From the NCBI GenBank assembly GCA_965644295.1, contig CBFFRP010000036.1, positions 62,001-126,000 on the forward strand: a stretch of 64,000 bases of DNA, read 5' to 3'. This stretch comes from Paraphysomonas bandaiensis (Eukaryota > Chrysophyceae). Position 1 is the stretch's first letter, and each line of letters begins with the position of its first letter. The position numbers and the translations under genes are program-made. Below are positions 34,301 through 45,100 of the stretch, piece by piece. A model generated the notes under the pieces. That model was not told the origin of the DNA, did no database searches, and saw nothing but the letters and a program-made list of their open reading frames with translations.

Positions 34301-37300
34301 CTCGTTTCGATTACGCGTATGGTTGTGGATCTTCGACGGAACGCTGTGCATTCAACGAGGGTACCGATGTTGGAATAATTATGCAGCTACAAACGGTAGT
34401 GTATGATCGATTGCTTATACCTCGTGGGTTTAATGTGAAACTTCGGTTTGCGAGAATTGTTTTACAGCCCCATGATTCCAGCGACCCTAGTTATTACGAG
34501 ATGCATGATCCCGAGACTATCGCATATATGGCGTTTAGTACTGGTTTAGATGTGAGCTGTGTGGAGGGATTGACCTTTGAAACTCGGTTGTATGAATCCG
34601 TGACGAATATCAAACGTGATATCGATTTCCGGTATACGTATGTTCTTCCTCCGGGCATATACGGTTCGTTGGGTACGTCGATCAGTTTGGCTGATTCTAC
34701 CGGTCTCCGCGCTTTTGATCGCACGGTAACCGGTGCTAGTATTATCACACAAGAAGACCAGTGCGTGGATGCTGAGACAGATCATACCACTGGTGAGACG
34801 GTATTCACATTGGTCGTTGGTGAACAGAATACTGAGGCTTCGTGTGTCGTATGTAAGGCATTGTTTACTCCTGAGATCAATCGAGATCCTACGGCTAATC
34901 CTACTATAATGCCGACTCAGATACCGACGTCTAGTCCAACACTACATCCAACTTCTGTTCCAACACTACATCCAACTTCTGTTCCAACACTACACCCAAC
35001 TTCTGTTCCAACAGTGCTCCCAACTTCTGTTCCAACACTACATCCAACTTTTGTTCCAACAGTGCTCCCAACTTCTGTTCCAACACTACATCCAACTTCT
35101 GTTCCAACATTGTTGCCGACTGGGTCTCCATCTTTGAGCCCTGTATCCTCTCCAACAGTATTACCCACGGCTAGTGATTATGCGATGTCTTGTGTCTCCG
35201 ATTGTCCTGATATTAGCATTGAGAATAATGAGACGTGTTTGTATGTGGCATTAACTGATACATTTGGTGATGGCTGGGGTGAGTCTGTGAATTTTACGTA
35301 CACGAGATTTTTAGGTGGTCAGGAACTAGATGCGCAAGCTTTTTCTCTAAATTGTGAGTGTCCGAGAGTAGTAGGTTGCGTACCAGCTCTTGATTCATCT
35401 GCTGAGCAGCTACATGTATTTTCAATGGTCACTGATACTGTTCCTGATTACTTTTGGGAAATTCAATGGTCAGTTCAGCTTGTTGAGAATGGTGATTTTG
35501 GAAAGACGTATTACGGAGGATTTAATACAACTGCTACTTTTGATTATGCATCCTCTAGTAGTCAATTCAGCTTGTTGCACTCAGAGAATCTTTGGTCATA
35601 TCCTGAAAGCTGTTCCTTCGATAAGTATGACATGTCCGATGATTTGACAGCAGATTTTATTTTGAATTTGTATGGGGGAAATGGAAGTCGGTTCTACAGC
35701 AATGCAGACGAAGAGATGGCCTATTTGAGCTCTGCATATTACATTACCCCTGCTGATGACAGAAGTATGTTGAATGGTTTCAGTTGGGCAGCGTGTGAGC
35801 TGAATTCTTCATATACGAGTCTCGAATGTTTGGAGAACGGAACATACATATTCCGAACTACAGGTGTATGTGATAGGAGTGCTGATAATTATACTTGGTC
35901 ATTTTGCGGAGAATCGGGAGGGCCTCAAGTACAGTTGGAATTTTCTGTTGTTAACGGTGATTGCATTGCTGGAGAGAAGCAATCTTTTAGTGAGGTTTGT
36001 GGAGAATCTTTTGTGCCTAGTGGGCTACCTTCTCATATTCCCACAAATTCGCCGAGCCTATCTCCAACGCAGTTCCCAACAAATGCACCGACTGCGTTCC
36101 CTTCCACAGAGCCAACAATTGTACCAACAATTTCAATTGCACCTACTATTTTTCCTACGTCAGAGCCAAGCATATCACCTGCTACTGCACCAACTGCTCT
36201 ACCGACTATCTCATTTGCACCCAGCACTTTACCGATAAGCGCACCATCGCTTGGACCTACATCATCTCCAACATGTACACCAACACTTTCTTTAAGTATT
36301 CCAACTTCTGGACCAACGATTTCGCCGACAACTGAACCAACCATTTCTCAATCAACTGTTCCAACTACTGTATCGACGTGTACGCCAACTTGTGCATCGT
36401 CAGCTACATCGCTTTCACCCACGAGTGAGCGGACCACTTTCCCGACGAGTGCACCTACCATCCCGCCCACTTCTGCACCAACTGCTGTATCAACTTCGCC
36501 AACAAGTGCACCGACATCTGGACCAACCAGTGCTCCGCCCACGTCGCCAACATCTACACCAACAAGTGCACCTACTTGTGCACCAACAATTTCACCTACG
36601 AATGAGCCGACAACTTCACCGACGAGTGCTCCAACCGCTTTACCATCAACTTCGCCAACAAGTGCACCGACATCTGGACCAACCAGTGCGCCGCCCACGT
36701 CGCCAACATCTACACCTACAAGTGCATCTACTTGTGCACCAACAATTTCACCTACGAATGAGCCGACAACTTCACTGACGAATGATCCAACCGCTTTACC
36801 ATCAACTTCGCCAACAAGTGCACCTACTTGTGCACCAACTATTTCACCTACGAATGAGCCGACAACTTCACCGACGAGTGCTCCAACCGTTTTACCATCA
36901 ACTTCGCCAACAAGTGCACCGACATCTGGACCAACCAGTGCTCCGACCCCGTCGCCAACATCTACACCAACAATTTCACCTACGAATGAGCCGACAACTT
37001 CACCGACGAGTGCTCCAACCGCTTTACCATCAACTTCGCCAACAAGTTCGCCAACTTGTGCACCAACTATTTCACCTACGAGTGGGCCGACAACTTTGCC
37101 GACGAGAGCTCCAACTGCTTTACCATCAACTTCTCCAACAAGTGCTCCGACCCCGTCGCCAACATCTACGCCAACAAGTTCACCTACTTGTGCACCAACA
37201 ATTTCACCTACGAATGAGCCGACGACTTCACCGACGAGTGCTCCAACCGCTTTACCATCAACTTCGCCAACATCTACACCAACAAGTTCGCCTACTTGTG

Positions 37301-40300
37301 CACCAACTATTTCACCTACGAATGAGCCGACGACTTCACCGACGAGTGCTCCAACCGCTTTACCATCAACTTCGCCAACAAGTTCGCCTACTTGTGCACC
37401 TACATCTGGACCAACCATTTCGCCGACAATTTTTCCCTCTCTATCACCAACATGTGCACCTACTTGTGCACCAACCAACTCACCTTCGAGTGTACCTCCT
37501 ACTGAATCACCTACGGTATCTCCTACTATGGTTGGTGATACGAATTCCCCAACTGTAACGCCTACAGTGTCTCCTACTGTAACAGGTGCTACGAATGCTC
37601 CAACTGCGTCACCCACAGTATCTCCTACTGTAACAGGTGCTACGAATGTTCCAACTGAATCGCCTACAGTGTCTCCTACTGTAACAGGTGCTACGAATGC
37701 TCCAACTGCATCACCCACGGTATTTCCTACTATGGTCGGTGCTACGAATGTTCCAACTGAATCACCTACGGTGTCTCCTACTATGGTTGGTGCTACAAAT
37801 GCTCCAACTGCATCGCCCACGGTATCTCCTACTATGGTTGGTGATACGAACGCACCTACCGCATTTCCCACCGTGGTTAATGAAACGAACATACCTACTA
37901 TATCTCCCACGGTTTCTCCTACTATAGTTGGTGACACGAATGCTCCAACTGCGTCACCCACAGTATCTCCTACTATGGTTGGCGATACGAATTCTCCAAC
38001 TGCATCACCTACGGTATTCCCTACTATGGTTAATGAAACTAATGTACCTACTGAATCTCCCACTGTATCACCTACAGTGTCTCCTACTGTAACAGGTGAT
38101 ACGAACGCACCTACCGCATTTCCCACCGTGGTTAATGAAACGAATGTACCTACTGCATCACCTACGGTTTCTCCTACTATGGTTGGTGATACGAATTCCC
38201 CAACTGTAACGCCTACAGTGTCTCCTACTATGATTGGTGATACGAATGCTCCAACTGCATCACCCACGGTATTTCCTACGATTGTTAATGAAACGAACGC
38301 ACCTACCGCATTTCCCACCGTGGTTAATGAAACGAATGTACCTACTGCATCACCTACGGTTTCTCCTACTACGGTTGGTGATACGAATTCCCCAACTGCA
38401 TCACCTACGGTATTCCCTACTATGGTTAATGAAACTAGTGTACCTACTGAATCTCCCACTGTATCCCCTACTATGGTTGGTGATACGAATGCTCCAACTG
38501 TATCACCTACAGTGTCTCCTACTGTAACAGGTGATACGAACGCACCTACCGCATTTCCCACCGTGGTTAATGAAACGAATGTACCTACTGCATCACCTAC
38601 GGTTTCTCCTACTATGGTTGGTGATACGAATTCCCCAACTGTAACGCCTACAGTGTCTCCTACTGTAACAGGTGCTACGAATGCTCCAACTGCATCACCC
38701 ACGGTATTTCCTACGATTGTTAATGAAACGAACGCACCTACCGCATTTCCCACCGTGGTTAATGAAACGAATGTACCTACTGCATCACCTACGGTTTCTC
38801 CTACTACGGTTGGTGATACGAATTCCCCAACTGCAATGCCTACAGTGTCTCCCACTGTGGTTGGTGCTACGAATGCTCCAACTGCATCACCCACAGTATC
38901 TCCTACTGTGGTTGGCGATACGAATTCCCCAACTGTATCTCCCACGGTATTTCCTACTATGGTTAATGAAACGAATGCTCCAACTGAATCTCCCACAGTA
39001 TCCCCTACTGTGGTTGGTGATACGAATGCTCCAACTGTGTCACCTACAGTGCCTCCTACTGTAACAGGTGCTACGAATGCTCCAACTGCATCACCTACGG
39101 TATTTCCTACTGTGGTTGGTGATACGAACGCACCTACCGCATTTCCCACGGTACCCCCTACTATGGTTGGTGATACGAATGCTCCAACTGTATCACCCAC
39201 AGTGTCTCCTACTGTAACAGGTGCTACAAATGCTCCAACTGCATCACCTACGGTATTTCCTACTATGGCTAATGAAACGAATGCTCCAACTGTATCACCT
39301 ACAGTGTCTCCTACTGTAACAGGTGATACAAATGCTCCAACTGCATCACCCACGGTATTTCCTACTATGGCTAATGAAACGAAAGTACCTACTGCTTTTC
39401 CGACATTATATAATGAGACTGGCGGTATTTCTCTTTCACCTACCTTCCAGCCGAGTATATCTTCCTCGTCATCGTCAGTTGGTAACGTTTTGTGTCGAAT
39501 TGCTGGGCAGTTCAATCTTAGTACACGTCCTGTAAATGGTTGGACTTGCACGGATGATATGAATCCGATAACTGAAAATGGACGCGATGTGTGTGATGAT
39601 AACTGGACTGGCATTTTATGCGATGATGGTGGGAAAATTTCATCTCTTGATCTTTCAGGTCTTGGCTTATCTGGTACTGTCTCTTCGGATATAGGCCAAC
39701 TTACTGCTCTTCAAAGTCTTGATTTGTCATCGAATAGCCTGCGAGGTCCTCTTCCGATTGAATTGGGACAATTAACTAGTCTAGAAGCTTTCGATATACA
39801 TTCAAATGAATTTGGTTCATTAAATCGAAGGCTTGGACAATATTCTCCTTATAATCGCAAACTTCAAACTTCCTTCGTGGATGAAAGTTTTACAGTTATC
39901 GCGAATATGTCGTCACTTACATTTCTAGATGTCGGGTCAAATGGCCTGACGGGCAGAGTTCCATCATCGCTGTGTGCTCTCCCACTGAGAACTCTAATTC
40001 TGGTTTCTACCACCGCAACAACAACCGCTAGAAATAGTTTTGACTGTATCGCGGAGTGTTTGACAGAAAAGGAAGATTTAACGTTGGTTGTTTCTGGTCT
40101 TTCCCCCTGTGTAGATACTGCTTCCCCGACTCCGAATCCTACTCGCAGCCCAACTGTAGAAGGAAATCAAGCTAGGTCATCTGGTTCCGAGCCTGTGTTG
40201 GGCCAGAACGGGGTGAGTTTTGTGTCTGCTGCAGCGGCATTGTTTTTGCTGCTTTTGCTGTGCTGCTGTTACACATTTTGTATTCGGCGACGTAATCAGC

Positions 40301-41022
40301 AAGATGTCATTCGAAAGTATAGAGATGACTCTATTGTAGCCCGGCCTACACAGGTTAATTTAATGACCCTTCGAAATGCTGAGAAGAAGCAAGCGTCCGT
40401 TTCTTCGTCATCGTTCTCGTCATCTTCGGAAAGCTCGGATTCCAGTGATGAGAGTGCTGATATTGATGACATTGGAGTTCTTGAGCCAAATGCCAAGCAG
40501 AAATCTATCGCTGTCACTGTGTGGAACAATGAGCTTTTGGATTTTCATAAAGGTAATGTAAAAGTATCTTCTGACGTGGCAAAAATGCAACAAAAGGACA
40601 AAATATTTAGTTTTGCCGACGTCTACAGTTCAAGTGATGAGCCTGATGAGGATGATATCCCAATGGCGGATGTTGATGACTTAACGCAGTATTCTGACTC
40701 TGTTGATGAGTTCGGTGTCCCTTACAGTAGGGATACCTTGACATATAATTCGAGAGGTGGTAGTTATTCAACATATAGGTCTAGAGAAAGCTATATGACG
40801 CAAAGTGTCAGGGAGGGGCCTTCAGATGCAACTCGATCAACCTACACGGAGTCTTTACGAGAAACTTATAAAATTCCATCAGTTTCCTCAATGGACAGTG
40901 CTACACTCACACGAGGTACAGACGACCAGGATGAGCGCGATTCGACGAGGAAAACTTTGACGAGAAAGTCTTCTTCAAGAGCTGAAATGTACAGGCAGCC
41001 CTCGGAAACATTTGATCTTTAA
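25362..41022 (+). CDS. Giant PT-stalk type I membrane protein, about 5203 aa, two exons
   Basis: Exon 1 is 25362-25485 and encodes a signal peptide (MLLQYLVICVISFANG) plus a first PT stretch. A 49-bp GT-AG intron joins to exon 2, 25535-41022. Layout by residue: domain A copies at about 42-380, 600-939, 1159-1500, 2009-2350 and 2815-3157; domain B copies at about 1592-1869, 2433-2711 and 3255-3532; PT-repeat linkers between them; a PT mega-stalk about 3534-4670; a Cys-capped LRR-like domain about 4690-4907 (LDLSGLGLSGTVSSDIGQL); one TM about 4936-4957 followed by RRR; and a Ser/Asp-rich cytoplasmic tail. Domain A shows VVFVSLPEIPG, KLYQANDSYC, LQTVVYDRLLIPRGF and RIVLQPHDSSDPSYY. Domain B shows LTDTFGDGWGESVNFTYTRF. 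Many N-x-S/T sites are present. This points to a glycosylated cell-surface or wall-spanning adhesin or receptor; ligands are unknown. Domain A faintly recalls an H-type lectin fold, but that is only a guess. Confidence 0.88.
28885..36010 (+). repeat. Near-identical tandem triplication (about 2.4-2.55 kb units)
   Basis: Three consecutive units, each domain A + PT linker + domain B + PT linker. Equivalent points fall at 28891, 31441 and 33859, so spacings are 2550 and 2418 bp. Copies agree almost base for base over the A and B domains, with only scattered synonymous-looking changes (for example near 29668, 32219 and 34637). The PT linkers differ in repeat number. Confidence 0.95.
36120..39420 (+). 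repeat. PT mega-stalk repeat array inside the giant surface protein
   Basis: About 1100 codons of Pro-Thr repeats. The block 36.3-37.5 kb uses TSAPTCAPTISPTNEPTTSP-type units. The block 37.5-39.4 kb uses about 20-residue units such as VGDTNAPTASPTVSPTM and VNETNVPTASPT, which add NET sequons. Because ACN and CCN codons read without stops on the reverse strand, a 1088-codon antisense frame appears here; it is an artefact. Confidence 0.95.
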
Positions 41023-41815
41023 ATGATGATAAGTTGTTAACTGAAGTTTTGATACCAGTATACGTTCGGAGATATCTGTGTCTCTGTAGTAGTAGAATAA
41101 TTTTATTGCGGAATATATTGACATGATTTCAATATTTGTCACAACACGTTACTGGGAAATGATTTATGGTAGTGTATGCATTTAACAATGTAATGAAACA
41201 ATATGAGGTCGTTTATGTCATCAACTATGTAGCTTTATTGAAGATAATATTTAGGGACTGCTAGAATCGGACATTAGAATGAGCTTAACCTTACACCCAA
41301 ACCTTAAACTTGCTTGGTTGACGCTTCGTAGTTGCAAGTAAAAGAATTCTAATTATTATTCTAAACACTTCAGATGTAGCTACGAGGGCTGCGTAACAAT
41401 AGTCAATTAATTGACGCAGGCTGTAGTCAAATATAATTGTAATAATTTATTGCTGTCTCAATTAATTGCTATTAATTAATACTTAATACTAAACTACATA
41501 TGCTCAGGCGCTCAGGCACACCAGCGGGGACATAAGATGTAGACCTGCTTATTGCAGAACAGGCAGGTCAATGAGTATTCTTTATTGTAAGCTCGTGCAG
41601 TTTACACCGCAGTTGTAAACATGCATTTATTTCTGACTAGATTTTTTTCGAGATAGTTGTATAGGAAACAGACAGTAGGAGAAATACTGTGCAGAACTGT
41701 CACAGCCTGTTGTCGTTGTATGCTGCAAGACAGCGACAATGATGACGTGTGATTGCAACTGTACAGTTGCTTTCATATGTTATGTTTCTGTTGTATCTCA
41801 CTTTCTGTTTATGTT
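41023..41815. other. Intergenic between giant surface gene and right copia element
   Basis: AT-rich 3' flank. Around 41285-41375 the wording (..CTTGC.., CAAGTAA.., AATTATTATTCT.AACACTTCA) loosely resembles the middle of the left element's LTR, possibly a diverged LTR remnant. No gene seen. Confidence 0.4.
41811..41815. repeat. Target-site duplication of the right copia element (ATGTT)
   Basis: ATGTT directly precedes the 5' LTR and recurs at 47348-47352 after the 3' LTR. Confidence 0.85.
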
Positions 41816-42134
41816 TGTTGAGTTCTGCTATATGAGAGCAATTGAAAGCTGTAGTTATAAGGTATTTAAATTACTGTATTATACAGTTGTAGTCTTGTTA
41901 ATCGTATTGTGAGAATGAATGACGATAAGCACATAGCGGTAAAACGGAATATTGTGACGATGCAAGTTGTAGTGACGATGTAAGATCGTCGTACGAGAAA
42001 TGAGTGGTAGTGGAGACAACATGATATTGATGAATGATAAGAGACATTGATTATAATTTATAATTCTCAGCTTTGAGTATAAGTTACCTTCTGTTGTTAA
42101 GTTAATACTTCTCATATAATGTCAAACCTTGACA
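41816..42134 (+). repeat. 5' LTR of the right Ty1/copia element
   Basis: 319 bp, TG...CA ends (TGTTGAGTTCTGC ... CCTTGACA), identical by eye to 47029-47347. An upstream ATG (42119) of the gag-pol frame lies inside the LTR, and a second in-frame ATG uses the last LTR base. Confidence 0.92.
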
Positions 42135-45100
42135 TGGTAGCAGACGGTAGTTCCGCAAGTAGTTCGGAATGGAAACACCTTCCGAAGTTCGATCAGTTCG
42201 GTGTTGTGAACTGGACGAAGCGATTGAGAGTTTGGCTTATGAGAAAGAATCGGAACCATCTTGGGTTGGAAGAGCGACCGCATCGACCTGCTGACAATGC
42301 GTCCACAGCTGTGAAAAACAAGTATAAGGAAGACCTCGACAAGTGGTTGGAGAGAAAAGACACCTGCATCAGTTCCATCTTCGAAGCTGTTCAACCTGTT
42401 GCGGAGGCGCTTGAGATTGTTGATCAATACTTCCGAGAGAAGGACATGCTTCCACCTGATGATCCCGATAAGGAGATGTTAGCAAGTGAATTGGTAAATA
42501 AATTGGTTATTAGATTTCGTGGGGAAACCCAGTACGAATTGGTGGAACTGAATAAACAGTTTGCGTCATTTAGAATTCTACAGGGGGAGCTGGTGTGTAC
42601 AGCCATTGATCGACTGAACGGAATTGTCCAAAAAATGACGGAACTTGGTGAGCCGCCAACTGACGTATCCAAAAAAACGAAGCTGCAGACTGCGCTGGAA
42701 ACGAGGAAGGATCTGGAGCAGCTGTACACAAACATCTACCTGAAAGGTGATATTTCATTTAATGAGATGATCACCATTTGTAGGCGCTTCGACCAGGCAA
42801 AGGGTCTACCACAGGAGTCTTCTGCACCGGAAGTACATTGGAATTCTTCTGATCAAGAGGTAACATGCTCATACTCTAAATGTGGAAAACGAGGTCACAC
42901 GCAGAAGAACTGCTGGATGAAGAAGAAAGATCTGAAGATCTCCCAAATGAAGCGCAATGGTAAAAACAAGCATCGAAGCCAACAAGCAGAATCCAAAAGA
43001 AGTAAGTCAAAGAATGGCGCTGATGATGATGGATGTTTTGTGTGTGGCGTATCTGGACATCGAGCTCATGAATGCAGACATCGAGCTCAAGTTCGAAAAA
43101 CAAGGAAAGCGGAGGATTCTGTTAACAAAAAACGACTTTTTTCCGAAAAAAACGGTACGATGGAAAGGCCCATCAAAAAGAGCTCGGACTGGAATCGTTA
43201 TCTTCAAAGAGACGAGCAAGAGGATGATTCTGTGCACATGTTGTTATATGATGAATCGAGTAACTTAGAAGTGAATGTTGCAGATGAGGTGCTGCATACT
43301 TCTGAAGACATTGTATTTCTAGACAGCTGCGCGTCGAAACAACTCTTCATCATCAAGAACAGTGATATTCTACAGACATTTGTTGCAGACGAAGGAGCCA
43401 TTCAGACAACCAAAGCGGGATCCAGCTTACGATATACTGGCTCAGGCAACTATGGTGACTGGACAAAATTAAAGGTATGCCCCGACTCAGTCAAGAATAT
43501 TTGTTCGGGAGGGATGCTTCGTACGCTTGGATATGGACTTCAGCTGCTAGAGACCCCAAAAATAGTGCGATTGGATAATGCAGAAGTTGTTCTTGAAGCT
43601 AGGTATTCAGATAATGGAATGCCCTTCGTTGATCTAAAGGACTTGTTGGAGTTACCTGACTTGACGAGTTTAGCTGCAGAAGTACATCTATCGGATAAAA
43701 CAAATGAAGACCCTCTGGAATTGCTTCACAAACGATGCGGGCATGTCAGCAAGCGCAAGCTATTAGAAGCTTTCAAACATCGGTTGTTCACAGGGAGTGG
43801 CCTTAACAGATCTCATCTGAGTAAGAAGAGTCTTCAGAAAACCAAGGGTATCTGCAAAGCCTGTGCAAAGTCGAAGATTACCAGAATCTCGTTTCCTGGG
43901 AAGAGTGATGAAGAGCTACAGGCGACAAGGTTTCTGGAAAAAGTAACTGTCGATATAGGAGTATATTTCAATTGTCCATCTCGACAGGGATACCGGTATG
44001 TATTAGCGTTGACAGATGTGGCCACCAAGGAATGCTGGGAGTTTCCGTTGAAAACTCGGACCGCAAGTGAGGTGTTGGAGCACATTAGGAATTGGGTCGA
44101 GGTTCTTCTTCCCAAGTATCCAGGAGTTCATCGACTATCTGTGTATCATGCCGATGGGGGAGCCGAACTCATTGATAAGTCTATTCAGGAGTATCTTCAC
44201 AGCAAGTTTGGCACCTCAATTACGTGGAGCTCTACGGACTCACCTGAGATGAATGGCGTGTCTGAGAGACGTTTTCGAACCGCGGGAGAGATGACTCTTG
44301 CAATGCTGTCAGATGCTGGATTCCCAGTTCCATTCTGGTGGGATGCCTACGTATATGCATCTGAAATTATTCGCATGATGCCCACTCGGACCTACCGCGG
44401 ATGGATGTCTCCCATGGAGTGTGTACCTGGAGGTTCTGTTCCGGATTTATCCAGTTTACGTCGATGGGGGTGTAAAGCTTATGTGAAGACTCCCAGGGGT
44501 GATCGTCGAAAAAATTGGCAAGGCAAATCGCAGATTGGATATTTTTTAGGTCTCTCCAAAAAGAAGAGGGGATACAGAATATGGCTAGGAGAGTCCGAAG
44601 TTGTGTCAATACATGTGTTATTCGACGAAAGCATTCCCCCCAGAGAGAAGGAGTATTTCGAGGAGCTGGAGGCTGCGTTAGTTAAACATGATCCCCAGGC
44701 TCGACAGGTTGAAGAGTTCAACCATTTGATTGGATCTTACCATACCGATGAGGGTTTCCTGTTTAGGACTACGAGAGTCGTGGTTCGGAAAGGTTTGATC
44801 GTGGCTTATAGAGCCTTAGTAACTGCTGGTAGAGAGCAGTTGGAGGAGAAGACTCCGATACATATAGCTGATGTAGTGAAACTAACTCAGTCGTATAATT
44901 TGCGCAGGTGGCACGAAAATCCTGCGACCCGTGACGATGGGGCAGGTGGTGAGGAGCGATCGATGCCGGCTGGGGGTGGGACACCCAAACAGTCTACGGC
45001 AGATGACTCATCAGGGAGTGAGCAGACTCCATGTGCCTTACCCGAGAGAAGCGTGAGCACTTCGTCTAGAGAGACAAGTGTGTGTGTCCCTAGTAGTCAA

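Noticed and set aside
28885-36010. Assembly duplication as the explanation for the three identical cassettes
   Set aside because: The copies differ in PT-linker repeat number and in scattered bases and remain in frame throughout, which favours a real tandem expansion, though only long reads can exclude misassembly.
36348-39614. 1088-codon antisense open frame with (VGDTVGDAVGAFVSP)-type repeats
   Set aside because: It is the reverse reading of the ACN/CCN-rich PT stalk, which cannot generate stops easily. The sense strand has signal peptide, domains and TM, so the antisense frame is a shadow. The same holds for the antisense VG-repeat frames at 26460-27413, 28251-28826, 29949-30176, 34917-35168, 51641-51952 and 51959-52453.
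41879-42115. 78-codon minus-strand frame repeated at 47092-47328
   Set aside because: It is present twice only because it lies inside the identical LTRs; it has no protein-like signature.
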